Positions 42,669 to 55,317 of a stretch of 64,000 nucleotides of DNA are shown here, piece by piece. The notes beneath the pieces were generated by a model. That model made no database searches. It worked only from the letters and a program-made list of their open reading frames with translations, and had not been told where the DNA came from. Position 1 is the stretch's first letter, and each line of letters begins with the position of its first letter. The stretch comes from Arctopsyche grandis (lineage: Eukaryota; Arthropoda; Insecta; Trichoptera; Hydropsychidae). The translations under genes were made by a program, and so were the position numbers. The stretch spans positions 33,709,986 through 33,773,985 of the forward strand of contig NC_135355.1 of the NCBI RefSeq assembly GCF_051622035.1, given 5' to 3'.

Positions 42669-43170
42669 CACTGTTCGACATGAAAAATGGTTCAGAGACG
42701 AGATATAACTTTTCTTATAGATCTATGCCCAGTGAATACGAGTCTGGTAATAAAAAATGTTGATTGGTTCGAGATTCGGAGATATACTCGTTATGTGTTT
42801 TTTAAATCACTAGATTTTTCTATATCTTGGTGTTGTTCGGTCGATGTCTCAAAATCTGTCAATTTCGTGTTCAAAATGAATATTGGAATCTATAGTCGGG
42901 TATATTATCATTCATTTGTAGTACTTTTCAGCTCTCAAATCTCTCTAAGTAGTCGTCCAGTTCAAATCAAAAGCCATAAGTACGTATTTTCATTTGGAAT
43001 TTTATCCCACACTTAATACTATTTTATATTGAGTATTTTCTATTGAAAGATGTTTATTGGGATATTGAGTATTTTCTAGTGAAAGATGTTTATTGGGATA
43101 TTGAGTATTTTCTATTGAAAGATGTTTATAGGATACAACCAAAAAAAAAGTCGTCATTTGTCGAATAGTG
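42669..43170 (+). mobile_element. CACTGTTCGAC repeat family, copy 3, both ends present
   Basis: Left CACTGTTCGACATGAAAAAT; right end inverted reads CACTATTCGACAAATGACGA. The interior is collinear with 22168-22625. Near its right end it has three tandem copies of a unit containing GATGTTTATTGGGATATTGA (43035-43135). Confidence 0.7.
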
Positions 43171-43498
43171 TTATTTATAATTTTTCAAACTTCAATTAGA
43201 TCGCCTCTCATTCTTCTCATCTCCAATGAAGAGTCAATCAACAGCCATTTTTTGTAATTCATCAATTAATTTCAGTTTTGACTGATTTGCGTTGATTTGA
43301 AAATCACCGATTTCCACAAAATGATGCATTGGGAAAACGTTCTCTTAAGAACATCGTTGTACCTTTCATTCTCAATATATTATTCTAATTTTTAAAGAAG
43401 TTTTATGTATCGTAATTTTTTAAAAAACATTTAAAATTGGAAAATTTACAAAATTGTTGAATTTCAAACATATGTAAACATACATATAAACATATATG

Positions 43499-43752
43499 AG
43501 CCGTTATAATTGAACGTGGCATAAGTCCACTTTTCTTCATTTCGAGAAATATCTCGCAAAGCAATAAATATAATGTTTTGCGTTTAACAATATTTAAAAA
43601 GACTGGTGGCCTGTAATACGTCTATTCTGCTTTTCCCAAATTCTGGACATATCGAATTAAAAGAAACGATAGCAATATGCGAATTAAGTTTAACAGAAAT
43701 AGTGTTTTTGGAACTGAAAATTAGACTTCCGCCACTTTTAAATTAACGGCTC
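43499..43752 (+). mobile_element. 254-bp MITE with GAGCCGTTA ends
   Basis: Left GAGCCGTTATAATTGAACGT, right inverted GAGCCGTTAATTTAAAAGTG; inner words AAGTCCACTTTT and AGACTTCCGCCACTTT add partial symmetry. Flanked by ATATAT on both sides. It sits just upstream of a LINE ORF tail. Confidence 0.7.
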
Positions 43753-43764
43753 ATATATAATTAT

Positions 43765-44220
43765 GTGCGTGGTAGACATCATTATTTGACGGTTGTACCT
43801 CCTACTCGCACAGTGCTTTATCGAATGGCTCCTATTCCAAGAGCTATCCGACTTCTCAATGAAATCGTTGCTGATGAGCCTGAATGTGATATATTCCACA
43901 CCAATTAGCGTTGGTTATCGGAGATTATTTTAACCTATTTGTCTGGTAACCTGCGCTCATCATTATTTCATAATTGAACGTGATTTATGAGTGGAATTTT
44001 GATTTTATTTCTTCCATTTGGGCCTCGTAGGGATGTTTTATATTTACGGCTGGTTCTTATATATTGGTGCTGGCTACAGGTGCAAGACATTTCCCCACTT
44101 TGTGTTTTATTATTTAATATTTTTACTATAATATATCTGCTATTATTATAATGCTTCTAGTGTTTTGCCCATTGATAACGGGTTGTAATTGATACACGAA
44201 TTAAAATAAAGTTATATGTT
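43765..44220 (+). mobile_element. LINE ORF2 C-terminus and 3' UTR
   Basis: Frame from 43765 reads RGRHHYLTVVPPTRT, then VLYRMAPIPRAIRLLNEI and a stop at 43906-43908. The pattern (R...Y..SPIPR.IRLLN) is typical of the last residues of Jockey/CR1-type reverse transcriptase ORFs. The following 300 bp look like its 3' UTR. The 5' side is cut off by the 43499-43752 MITE. Confidence 0.6.
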
Positions 44221-45425
44221 ATTTATTTATTTATTTGGAAAACTTACAGTTTATTAAGTTACATAGATTGATAGTAAAAAAACATAATTATGTTAAGTAA
44301 ACCATTAATAATTTTCACATATAGGTAAAAAAAAGAAAAGCTCAAACATTTAAAATAAGAAACAAAAATGATAATAGAAATAAAAATAATAATAATCAAT
44401 AATAATATGATAAAAATTATGGAATAATAAAAATAATATAATATATAACAGAAAACAAAAAGACAAAATAAATACATCAAAATAAAAATTCATAATCACA
44501 ATCGTAAATTTTCAATAAAATTATTCATCGAAAAACAAATTTGCAATAATCACTCTAGCTTGTATAGCATTAATATTAAATAAGTCAAACATAGAAATTG
44601 TTAAAATTAGTGTGTTGACGGTGGAGCTTGCACGCCAGATGAATGAGCTACTTCCATAATTAGAAAAAGTATTAGGTATGTAAAGGAGCTCATTACATCT
44701 AGTCATTCTATTTGGCACACGCAATGATAGTCTTCTCAATAATTGAGGACAGTCGATCGAGCCGTTAAGGATGTTCAAAATTGTTGAGATGTCAGCTATC
44801 TCCCTTCTTTTGACAAGTGGAAGTAGATGCTGACACCTACAAGCATCTTCATAGGAAGTATAGGATAATCCAAAACGGCTACTGATGTACCTCAAGAATC
44901 TCTTCTGAATGCGTTCCAATCTGTCTCTTGCACCAGAGTACTCTGGGTTCCAAACTTGGGATGCAAACTCAACAATACTTCTTACGTATGCACAATATAG
45001 TATTTTATATGATTTTATAGAAGTAAAGCATTTGGAGGACCGGATGACGAACCCGAGGGCCTTCGACGCTCGAGCTACAACATTGTCAATATGTTTACTA
45101 AAGGATAGATCAGAGTTTAAAAAGACTCCCAGATCCCTAATTTCCGATACCCTTGTGAGTCTATGTCCGTTGATTGAATGAGGAAAGTCAACTGGACATA
45201 GTTTTCTGGTGAAGGTTATGCAGGAGCATTTTGCTACATTAATTTCCAACTTATTTATGCTGCAATAAGCCTCTAGCCTGAACAAATCATCTTGTAGGGC
45301 CAAAGCATCATTTCGGTTGTCTATTCTCTTGAAAATCTTCATATCATCAGCAAATAATAGTACACTTGAATTCTGAAAACATTTTTCAATATCGAAGATG
45401 AAGATATTGAATAATAGAGGTCCTA
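44221..45425 (-). mobile_element. Jockey/CR1-type LINE, reverse transcriptase C-terminal half
   Basis: On the - strand the ORF opens at about 45425 with GPLLFNIFIFDIEKC, the catalytic box LLFADDMKIFKR, then KLEINVAKCSCITFTRK, IRDLGVFLNSDL and YVRSIVEFASQVWNP (thumb and post-RT domain), ending with a stop just below 44521. The conserved FADD gives RNA-dependent DNA polymerase identity. About 300 residues remain; the endonuclease and the front of the RT are missing. The 5' edge is scrambled by short repeats of GATATTGAATAATAG (45395-45480). An AT-rich 3' tail runs to (ATTT)n at 44221. Confidence 0.9.
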
Positions 45426-45589
45426 TTATTCAATATCTTCAATAAGATAATAATAGAGAAGATATTGAATAATAGAATAATATATAAAAATATAATATAA
45501 TGTAAGGTAATTTATAGGCACGTATTAATAGTAAAAAGTTGAGTGCGCTCAACACACGCTCACCGATCCAACCCGTTCACCCGTTCGTG

Positions 45590-45770
45590 AAATGATGAAT
45601 GAACGTGTGTGTGTTTTTTTGTGGATGTGTTATTATGTGTACGCTCCCACGCAGCGCATCTGACGCTGGCATCACCCATCGCTCGGCGCTCAATATCAGG
45701 AGTTGGTTGTTGGTTGACGCGTCCGCCACATACCCACAAACATACATACATACATACATCGTGTCTGTTT
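45590..45770 (+). repeat. Dispersed repeat, copy A
   Basis: ATGATGAATGAACGTGTGTG, then GTACGCTCCCACGCAGCGCA and CATACCCACAAACATACAT. The same order is found at 60945-61175. It also includes TTGAGTGCGCTCAA, a perfect 14-bp palindrome, just upstream at 45540. Confidence 0.7.
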
Positions 45771-45779
45771 TTTTGTATA

Positions 45780-46970
45780 ATATATTGTTTTTTTTTTATG
45801 ATTTTGTTTAATTTTACTACTTTATTTATGTACGTAGTAACAATAGATGCGAAAATTCAAACTAGAGATTTCGACTGTGTGTGTGTGTGTGTGTGTCTGT
45901 GTATTTTGGGGATTTTTTTTATGGGGATATGCATAAATTTTTCGACCATTGTTGCGCATTAGGACTCCTGTAATGCTACAATGGTCCAAACTTAAACTTA
46001 AAATATAATAAATATATACATACGAAGAAAATTTAATAGCGAAGTGTTATATGTTGCTTCAGGTTTAATTAAAAATGAAACATTGTCGTTTTTTATCAGT
46101 GGAAGTTCAAGCAAGGAATTCGCCTCAGCGAGTAATGACTTGGCCGTCACTCGTACGAAGGATTTAATGCAAATTGAAAATTCCATAACCTACGACGCGA
46201 AGGACAGATAGGTTCACTTCGCTGCTCGTTTTGTCCTGCAGCTTCCCTTCACCTACGGTGTTTCCATGTACCTCCAGATCAATCGTCGGGGACGGGATTA
46301 AATCGCGGAAACTAATCACATTACGGCCAGCAGAAGTTTCTGCATTCTTGGAGCGAGCCGAAAGAAGACGATGGGGAAAAAAGGACGAGCGAAAATCGAG
46401 CGAACGTTTCGCCGTTTATAAATACGCGAGACACGCTTTATTCATTTCACGGACGATTTCTTTATTTTAAAAGGTTCGCCTTTTGCCGGTCGTTTCTTCC
46501 ACTTTAGACTGGTTGCAGCAACTCGAAGATCGCTCCTTTTCAATATTCCATTTTACCGTCGAGTTTCGTTTGCGAATTCGTGCAAAAGTTACATACGACC
46601 AATCTTGACATGGATATCGAAACTGTCACGCTCGTGCACAAGTGCGCGAGTTACGAAATTAAAACTGCAATTGAGATTATAAATATATATATTTTTTTAT
46701 TTTTTTGAAGCTCGGATAACATACAATACAGAACGAACTATAAATCGATATTTATTTAAATAATAACTTTATTTTATGCTCTCGAACCCAATTGAAGTTT
46801 CCTTGAAAATTTTAACCATGTTTATAAACCCAATAAATTCCTATGTATTATACGATTTCATATAAAAAAATTTAAAACATATTAAATAATCATTATCCAA
46901 CCTTTTTTTGTTCAATTGCAACACTCATCTTAGAGTTCGCTCTCTCTGGCTCCTAAAATAATAAACGAAC
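45780..46970. other. Intergenic; GC-richer patch at 46200-46640 unexplained
   Basis: The patch at 46230-46470 has TTTATAAATACGCG (TATA-like) and CGATCG-type words and stands out in composition, but no ORF, splice pattern or repeat match in the window explains it. It could be an old element or a regulatory segment. Confidence 0.35.
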
Positions 46971-46974
46971 AAAT

Positions 46975-47310
46975 TCATTACAGATTCTTTCTTTCCAAAC
47001 GGGATGGTTTAAGTTTGGAATAGTTTTCCCAACAATGTAGGAATTTCTGAAAACCTTAATATTTTTAAAAACAAAGTAGATGTCTTTCTTTAAACTTAAA
47101 GAGTTTTTATAATTCTGCTTTTCCTATATCTTCATTTCTTTCTATATTTTCATTTATTTTTTAGATATCATTTTACTGTTGTATTATCTTTTATTTTATT
47201 ATTTTTTTTTCCTGTTTACTTTCCTCTCTTATTTTTATTTTTATTTTATTATTATTACGATTTCCGACACAGGGCCAGACTACCGGGGCCCTGTGTCAGA
47301 AATCGTACCT
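46975..47310 (+). mobile_element. LINE 3' end with terminal stem-loop
   Basis: A degenerate frame reads VWNSFPNNVGISENLNIFKN then KVDVFL and a stop, matching the WNxLPxxVVxxxxLNxFKxxLDxFL C-terminus of Jockey/CR1 ORF2. About 160 nt further on, 47257-47276 and 47287-47306 form a 20-bp stem with one mismatch and a 10-nt loop. LINE 3' ends often carry such a structure for reverse-transcriptase recognition. Confidence 0.6.
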
Positions 47311-47750
47311 GTTATATCATATTTTCTTATTCAATTGTGTTAAAAATAGCAACTAACATAAATGTAGATATTTTTCATATATTAAAAATATATCTATAAC
47401 ATCTTTTTTTTTAGTTTATCATCATTTTTCCCAGGGCCCGAGATTTCTGCCGACGACTCTATACATATACATATGTATGTATAAGTCAAACCCTTTGACC
47501 ATTTGACATTCAAATACTCATAATTTGACATTGAAGTCACGTACGTTTATATTAGAGCCTATTTGGGCTACACATTTATTAAAAAATAAATAGATAAAAC
47601 TAAATAGCGTTGTGATTAAATATCATTAAAACAAATGGATTGCTCTAAAACTAAAAATATTTATACACTATGATATTTCAACTATTTTAAATATTCACCA
47701 ATAACCTGGGTTGAACTTCTGTTTATTTAATTTTGCATATTCGGCGCTGG
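47310..47750. other. Intergenic, no feature seen
   Basis: AT-rich, nothing recognised. Confidence 0.4.
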
Positions 47751-47754
47751 TTTG

Positions 47755-47955
47755 TCAAATGATAATAGGTTGCCAATTTGTTTGGAACCGTTTCAATAAT
47801 CAAATCAGATAAATTGGCAAATTCTGATGGGAAACGATCGAACTAGAGTCACATTTATCTAAGGTCTGACCAACAACACAGGTCTAGAGATTGAACCCCT
47901 GGCTTCTCAGTTGATAGCATTATACGCTGACCACTGAGCTATCTTTCTGGTTGCA
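47755..47955 (-). mobile_element. SINE family 1, head and body only
   Basis: GGAACCGTTTCAATAATCAA, GATGGGAAACGATCGAACTA, TCTGACCAACAACACAGG and a head ending TTTCTGGTTGC. The LINE-like tail is missing. Confidence 0.65.
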
Positions 47956-47959
47956 TGTA

Positions 47960-48730
47960 CATATGTATATATACATAGAGCATTATCAGATCATATTTTG
48001 AAGTGCAAATGTTTGAAATCCATATTAAGAAAGGGAATACAATTATTCATATTTAATTCGACAATAGGCGTTTCTCGACTAATTATGTTGTAAAGTGAAA
48101 TTTCATCGAACGTTTAAAAGCCACAGGGCCGTAGGGCGGGTCTCCGTTAATAATAATGGTATATTTGAAAAATGTAGACATTCAATATGCTGTGATAAAT
48201 GATCTGCCGTTAAAGCTGGAGCTTTATGGAGATTCTTATGGTGTTTTGGGGTGGTCTCGAATCCTCAGCCCGAGGCAAAATATGCATGTCTCCGATTCCC
48301 AATTTGAGAAACTTTCCCTCACCTTTCAATTACATATGTATATGTCTATATGTACCTTCCATTTAAAAATGCATATATATATATGAACATTTTAAGACGA
48401 TATCAAAATTGAGTACGAAAATAAACGACCTTTCGTGTAAATATTTTATATATTATATTTTCCTTCAAAACGTCAAATTAAATTTCAATCACTTCAGATC
48501 TTTCATACATTATGTAGATGTAAAAGTAAAAATAAATCAAACAAGACTTTGCGAATGTAAACACACGCATTATGGTATTTATTGATCGTTTAAGATTTTG
48601 CACAAAAAAAAAACACGGTGTTTATCTCGAAACCGTACATGTTCTGTTCGCGAGAGGGCAAATATTGATTTATACTTATTTGCCAAAGAAGTGATTTTCA
48701 CTTTCTGAATATATGTACATATGTACATAT
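47960..48730. other. Intergenic, no gene recognised
   Basis: An open frame at 48156-48386 has no motif I know. The rest is AT-rich. Confidence 0.4.
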
Positions 48731-48733
48731 AAT

Positions 48734-49859
48734 CAGTGGCGTACCGTGACTTTTAAAAAAGTGGACTAAGAACGGGTATGGGCAAAAAAAAAATATATAA
48801 AAATAAACATTTTTAATTTTTGAATTATAAGAATCTGCCTTGAAGTGTTGCGTATAATTTTTTGTGCTAACAGAAATATCCTAAGAAGCCCATATTTCTT
48901 AATAAAATCTTGTTTGTCTTCAAAATTTAATCTTCGGAATGATTTGTCGAACAATCCATCGAGAATGCAACATTCAAGTCCTTGTTATTTATTTTCGCGT
49001 GCTGATTTTTTCTGAGGGAATCGTTTCGCAAGCCGAGTCCCTTGCCATATTTGTACTCAAAAAGTTATGTGTTATTTTAACAAAAAAAAGTTCAGAATGA
49101 TGTTTGATAAACACAAATCAGAATATTCTTAGTAAAAATTCCATAAATGCTTGAAGAGACGAGTAAATAAAAAATATTTTGTCTTTGACGGAACGTCTAT
49201 ACATAAAAATTCGCCAGTATCGCGAAGGGAACAGAATTGAGACGGCGAGTCCGTGCAAGCGAACGACGCGGAGGACCATACCATAACAATCCACTACCAC
49301 TACCATTACCTCAAGTAGGGTCGATTCCAGCTTCTGAACTTCGTTAATTTGAGTGAACAATATTGTTGCGTAGGCATGAGTTCAGGATCCAAATGAAAGG
49401 CCAAAGTCCTTCACAGAATTTATTCAACGATTCAGGAGGTCCACACGTAACCACCTCTCAATCCAGAATGATCTGATCTACCGTCTATACCTCCTTATAA
49501 AGTACAAGTTGCCCATCACAGCTTCCCCGAGCCATTAATGTGTCTATTGTCTAGGCACTTAACGATCTAACCTGGCGAGTCTTTTGTTTATGCATGCACT
49601 CACCCAGGTCAGTGAGAACTCCAGTGTATCCTTTGTTCGAGCACTTACTGAGACCCGTTAGCCTAATCCGAGTTCTCTATTGTTCACCCACGAATGCACT
49701 TAGACAGTGGATACTCTCTCTCATGTTCCCACGTTACAATATCAATATATACAACGATTTGAATTCATTGTAATTGAGTTGTTGATACTTTTAAATTTCA
49801 GGTAAAAGATTTTAGGGGACTAGCCTTTTTCATCTAGTCCAATGACGCGCACGCCACTG
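48734..49859. mobile_element. hAT-like element containing a solo LTR
   Basis: Ends CAGTGGCGTACCG and, inverted, CAGTGGCGTGCGC. Flanks CATATAAT and CATATATG resemble an 8-bp duplication with small decay. No transposase motif is visible. It is interrupted by the LTR-like repeat at 49364-49738. Confidence 0.7.
49364..49738. mobile_element. Solo LTR-like repeat, 375 bp, ATAT target
   Basis: Starts TGTTGCGTAGG, ends CCCACGTTACA, flanked by ATAT (49360-49363 and 49739-49742). Shares long stretches with 13877-14213 (GATTCAGGAGGTCCACAC, TACCTCCTTATAAAG, ATGCACTTAGACAG). No internal region, so probably left after LTR-LTR recombination. Confidence 0.75.
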
Positions 49860-49879
49860 CATATATGTATACATACATA

Positions 49880-50440
49880 TATATAAAGACGGTAATCTGT
49901 GTGTGTGTGTGTGTGGGTGTGTGTGTGTGGGTGTGTGTGTGTGTGTGTGGGTGTGTGTGTGTGTATGTGTCCTAACGCTCGCCGAACATAATGAACGAAT
50001 CGATAAAAATCGATTAATTCATTTTTCGACGAGACGACTTTGTCGCAACTCGAACCGATCACCCCAAATAGCCTGAATATGGATCTAAATTGAGCTAATG
50101 GTCTCGGACATCACGCCAAATCCATCTTTTCATTTCGCCTTTTTTTTTAAACATTAATTGAAATATTCCTTCTCGCCATATAAAAATACGTAATTTTAAT
50201 AATTTCATTTAGCGAGGTTTTGAACCATTTTTTTATATATTTATTTTCAATTAAATTATAATTATAATTTAAATTATTTATATTTTGACGATATTCGAGA
50301 AAAAAATTGATTTCATTCACCGCGGGCGCCGGGAATCGAACCTCGGACCCTCCGATCCAAACCGCAATGGCCCTCACGAGCTCGCGTCGCACGCCATGTC
50401 CTCGCCCAGAATACGTGTTGTAAATACACATCATATGTAT
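49880..50440 (-). mobile_element. SINE family 2, copy 1
   Basis: - strand element with a tRNA-like head (GTCCGAGGTTCGATTCCCGG, B-box-like) at about 50330-50400 and a body shared with 55243-55740 (TCGACGAGACGACTTTGTCG, CCCCAAATAGCCTGAATATG, GGTCTCGGACATCACGCC in + strand reading). Its 3' end is a (CA)n tract, seen here as (GT)n with GGGTGT interruptions (49897-49967). Confidence 0.75.
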
Positions 50441-51070
50441 ATGCACGTAATTTGTTATGTGTAATAATAATATTCAACGTTACGAGGTCAATGACCGTTT
50501 GTGTATAATCGGAAAATATTACATTTTGTTAACGTTAACTTAAGAATTGAAAATTATTACAAATAAAGAATTGAAAACTATCTATGAGAGTCTACGAAAA
50601 TAACGGTTCCGGTTCCGGATTTTTTTTTAGTTTTATACGGGTATATAATAATTTTATACCCATGCGATGATATTTCATCGGGCTATTCACTAGTGTAATA
50701 TATAAGTGAACGGTGTGAGAATAAATTCCAAAACTCAATTTTGAATCTTTGAACATTCTAAAGAATTCCAATGACAATCGCCGATAAGAATTTTTTAACC
50801 CACTTTTCAAAGTTTCCTTATCGTCGCGCTTGACATTGCATTATTATAAAATTAGGTCATAAAGAAATCATTTCTTGAACGTAGTGTGGTCATGGTGACA
50901 TGACAGCACAATTTTCGTATCAGGTTTTTAAATATAGAACATATTATAATCAGTCAATCACTAATATGTCTCTCGAACACCAATGTGATCAATCAAATAA
51001 ACGACCCCATTTCTGTATGCTCTTTGTTCCACTGTTTTCGAATAACTTTGTATATGTATGTATGTATGTA
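50441..51070. other. Intergenic, no gene seen
   Basis: AT-rich; a GTAT tetranucleotide patch near 51055-51070. Nothing else recognised. Confidence 0.4.
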
Positions 51071-51099
51071 TATAACTTTTGGATAGTTGCTTCGTTGCC

Positions 51100-51237
51100 G
51101 AAGAGTTGGAGGGTCAAGTGGCAACAGTTGGAGCAACTCTTCTCCGAAGTTTCCAGAAGAACTTTACACTAAATCCTCACTTTTGCGGTCGGTCTATTAT
51201 TTCTGCTAAAGTAGAGCTAACTGCAACTCATTGCATA
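51100..51237 (+). pseudogene. SP5, frameshifted remnant of a serine protease exon 2
   Basis: Opposite strand to the functional cluster. In one frame GGSSGNSWSNSSP resembles the mature N-terminus (VVGGSxAGNGxxP). In another frame PHFCGRSIISAKVELTATHC resembles [19 protein letters not shown], with the catalytic His at 51229-51231. The frame change, G43R and other changes, and the absence of any other exon nearby show it is dead. Confidence 0.7.
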
Positions 51238-51725
51238 TACAACTATGTAGTTATAAGTTTGACGATAAAATTAACCATTTCGTATAATATTTCACTTGAA
51301 ATAGTCAGTTGGTAATTATTAGAATACGAACACAAATATTATATGTGGAATTATGTACATTGAAATAGATTAGAAGTACTTGACTGTACATATATTATAA
51401 TATAATAGACATTGTTAATAAATAGAAATCGGAAAAACCCGCAATTGTTTACAATATTGATCATACTAAATTGTTTATTAGTCGCATCTTATTGTTTTTG
51501 ATTAATTAGGAAGATTTGGGTTATTCCAAAATGATAAGAGATTTTTGCGTTTATTTATATTTAATTTATCTAACGATTGTGTTGCTTTGCGATTAATTAA
51601 AATATATCAATATATAATCTGATGTGTTTGATATTGAAAAATATCAAACAGTGTATTAATATATTGTAAAAATATCAATAAGTGATTATAAATTGAAATA
51701 AATATAAACTCATCATTTTATTTTA

Positions 51726-52860
51726 TATGTGGATGCGAAACTTGGGCATTGAATGCCAGAATGCTGCATAAGGTCCAGTGCACTCAAAGACGTGTGGAAT
51801 GCTGTGTGCTTGGCATAATGAGGTGAGATAGAAAACGGAATACGTGGGTCAGAAGTGTGACAAAAGTGGTTGATGTAATGTTGAAAGCAGGGCTACATCT
51901 AGGAGTTCGGCCGCCTGTGTGGAAACTTAAATCTATTTGTATAAATCATATTAATAAAAAAAATTAAGCGCATACGATTAGTGCAAAAATCTTACCTTTT
52001 GATAAATATTGTGTGGAAAATATGTATAGTGTTGAAAATTTTAATTAAAATAGCTAGTTTAGTTCTGAACAGGACCAGATGACAAGACAGATTGAAAGTT
52101 TTCAAGTTCATTCATGGAAATATAGTGTTTTTACCTCCAATCCCACATTCATGGAAATATAGTATTTTTACCTCCAATCCCACATTCAGGACATTTTTCT
52201 TTCGATGACCAACCAATACTCAATATCCTTGAAGAAATACATCTGGCAGTCGCAAAAATAATAGAACATTATATACCTCTATGCGAACCGAAGCTATACC
52301 TGCTATCCCGTTATTTCCCAGAATTATAGTTCGGTTACAAGTCATAACTAGAGGTAGGGTAGTCACAGTGCTATCCAATATTCGGCAAACCTTTAACAAT
52401 GCATTTACAACCTTTGAACAATACACGGCCCCCTCAGGCTCCGGTGACTAGTCATAACAGCAATCCACAAGTATACAACAATTCAACCTAAATGTATTTT
52501 AAAAAGTACGTTGTCTTGTTTTGTATTTAATAAGGAATATAATTTTTTCGACCGCCTTTACGTATATTTCGGCCGCCCGTGTGCGTTGCACACATTTGTG
52601 CATATGGTAGGCGCGGCCCTGGCTGAAAGTAAATAAATTAAAATAGCAATGGGTGGGTAGATAGTGGTGGAGCTAAAAGAACAGATGGACGAAATTAGTG
52701 CTCGAATGGTACCCGAGAGAATGTACTTAAAAGGCTACAACGAAGACCACAGGGGAGGTAGGTGGATGAAATCAGAATAATGTGTGGATTGAGATGGATG
52801 AGAGTTGCTGAAAACAGACGAATGGAAGAATGGATGGCGAATGGCTGTAAATGATGATAT
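51726..52860 (+). mobile_element. RTE/BovB-like LINE remnant, broken and interrupted
   Basis: The interval 51726-51880 reads GCETWALNARMLHKVQC, TQRRVECCVLGIMR, stop, DRKRNTWVRSVTKV, the RTE post-RT region (Y.SETW.L......L...QR..ER..LG...RDR.RN..IR..T). The interval 52620-52860 continues with RRPQGR, VDEIRIMCGLRWMRVAENRR and a stop. Sequence 51950-52600 between them is inserted or diverged and includes the MITE at 52349-52450. Confidence 0.7.
52349..52450 (+). mobile_element. 102-bp hAT-like MITE with perfect 8-bp duplication
   Basis: GTCATAAC at 52341-52348 is repeated at 52451-52458. Starts TAGAGGTAGGGTAGTCAC, ends GGCTCCGGTGACTA. Interior shared with the MITE at 40301-40433. Confidence 0.82.
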
Positions 52861-53384
52861 TTGTATTTTATTTACATATAATACAAAACTGCTGAAAATT
52901 TTATTGTGCATATTATTTATATTCCATTTCAATGCAAATAAATTAAAAATAAGTTGTTGAATCGTTTCGAAAAAATCTGAAATTTCAATGCATGTTCGTA
53001 TTGATCGAGCCGTTTTCATGTGTTCACTGAATAATCTGCGATAGCCGTTTGCATTTATATAAACTCTTATCGCAGCGACTGTAATGTGTTTATAAAGTCA
53101 TTGAACAATTTTATTTATCAAATTATTCAGTCGAAAATTTTCAAATATTGAATTCATTCGTTCGTTCGAAATTCAATTTTTAACTTGAGTATTAATAATG
53201 TGCATACTTTAACCACAAACTTTCCATGTCAACGATTTGAAAACAAAACAAAAAGATCAACCGATTCGAGAGCGAGATGTCAGTGTCACAATGACAGCTG
53301 GGCCTGACGTATTTGGCCATAACAAGCACATTGAATTAACACTATAATATAAACATTTTAACATTCATGATATAACCTACTAGT
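52861..53384. other. Intergenic, no gene seen
   Basis: AT-rich; nothing recognised. Confidence 0.4.
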
Positions 53385-53520
53385 TGTTCTATCCGGCTTC
53401 GCTTAGTATTAGTAATATAAACATGGCGAATCTAATAGTTAATATTCATTTGTTTTTTTATTAGTTCCCAATCAAAGATACAAAATTAAAAAGTCCCTTT
53501 CGAAATTATATATTAGATGA
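53385..53520 (+). repeat. Dispersed 'CCCGGCTTCGCTCGG' repeat, short copy
   Basis: TAGTTGTTCTATCCGGCTTC at the start and AAAGTCCCTTTCGAAATTAT plus ATTAGATGA at the end, only 135 bp apart, so the interior is deleted compared with 37985-38430. Confidence 0.65.
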
Positions 53521-53530
53521 GTGAAGTAAA

Positions 53531-53857
<327 letters not shown>

Positions 53858-54701
53858 TAATGAGAACCTATAATGCAAATTTTATAATATATGGTGTGAA
53901 AAAGAAAAAGTTATAGGCGTTTAAACAATTAAAATCTGACAAAGCGAGAGGGTGGCGGAAAGGTATATAAATACAGCAACTTACCATTAGACGTCAATAT
54001 GGTCAAAATTGAAGCATTTTTTAAACTTGTCTATTACGATTATTTTTCACCATCGTACTGGCGGATTTGATTTGAATATATATTGTTGACCAAACCGCGC
54101 AACATGGCAAAGTTTCAAAACGATAGGAAGAATGTAGGATATCAAATCCAAATGTTGTCAGAAGAACGAGCGAAGGTAAACACAGAAGAGGCTTGTAATA
54201 AAGTGTTTCTTATTTTTCCAATCAGTGCAATAAATAAGTCTATTGATAAAAGTTTCACATTCTAATAGATATTTTTCTTTTCTAAAAGGATTCACAGAAT
54301 GAACATAGAAAAAGTAAAAATTAATCTTAAAAGGGTGCTATTTTTTGTTGATATTTTTTTTGAGGTAAACAAACAGTCGCATCCATTAACATAGGGGTTG
54401 AGATATTATTTTTATTTTTTTTGCATATTTTAAAATAAACAAATCAAACTATGAGACATTCACTGAAAGACTCGTACATATTCATTTAAAATTAGCGAAG
54501 GGAAACGTAGTAAAACCTTTCAAAAATAATAATAAAAAAGGTGGAATACCTCAGTGTGCTAATAATATGTACATATGTAATTAATAGCTTAACATTTCAA
54601 GCTGATGGATGGATCGATAAAACGTTGATGTTAATCTGGGATGTTCTTAAAATTTCCGCTCGTCGAATTTTCTTTCCCTTACATCAGGGATGGCACACGC
54701 G

Positions 54702-55256
54702 CAGTGGCGGACTGGGACTGAAATCAGTACATGCCAGGAGTCAAAGGGGGCCCACCCAGGGTTAAAAAAATTTGTCCCCCCCCCATATAACAAAATTTTC
54801 TTCTTATTTTATTTTTCTTCTTCTTTTCGTTTTAACCCTTGTTCTAGGTAGATAGAATGCATCATAAAAGAATGCGGCATAAAAGCGGCTTTTACTTTTT
54901 ACCTTACGGCTTTTATCTCATTGAGTTATAAAATATGAAAAAAATAAGCTTATTTTTGAAATAGTAATTATAAAAAATATAATGTAAAAAGAGAAAAAGC
55001 GCCGCAGGCGAAAATTTTTTCCACAAAACTGTTTAAAATTGTGTATTTAAATCTTACTATATCATCGAAGTATAATCAAATGTTATTTTGAAAGTCTGAA
55101 GTAAATTTAAATCGCTGGTTGACGATGAATCGTCCTATCAAAATTGTTTTAAGCAATTCAGTTTATATTATTCACGGAAATTTGTTTATTCCCATTTTTA
55201 TTTCAGTAAATAGTTGTTACATAGGTATTGGTATATCATATATATAAAGACGGTAA

Positions 55257-55317
<61 letters not shown>

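Noticed and set aside
43499-43908. Single larger element made of the GAGCCGTTA MITE plus the LINE tail
   Set aside because: The inverted ends close at 43752 before the LINE frame, so they are better read as separate elements.
48156-48386. 76-codon + strand ORF
   Set aside because: No motif, no splice context, tail of low-complexity residues; not supportable as a gene.
50330-50410. Possible functional tRNA gene
   Set aside because: B-box-like sequence is present, but no complete cloverleaf; the body and (CA)n tail show it is a SINE head.
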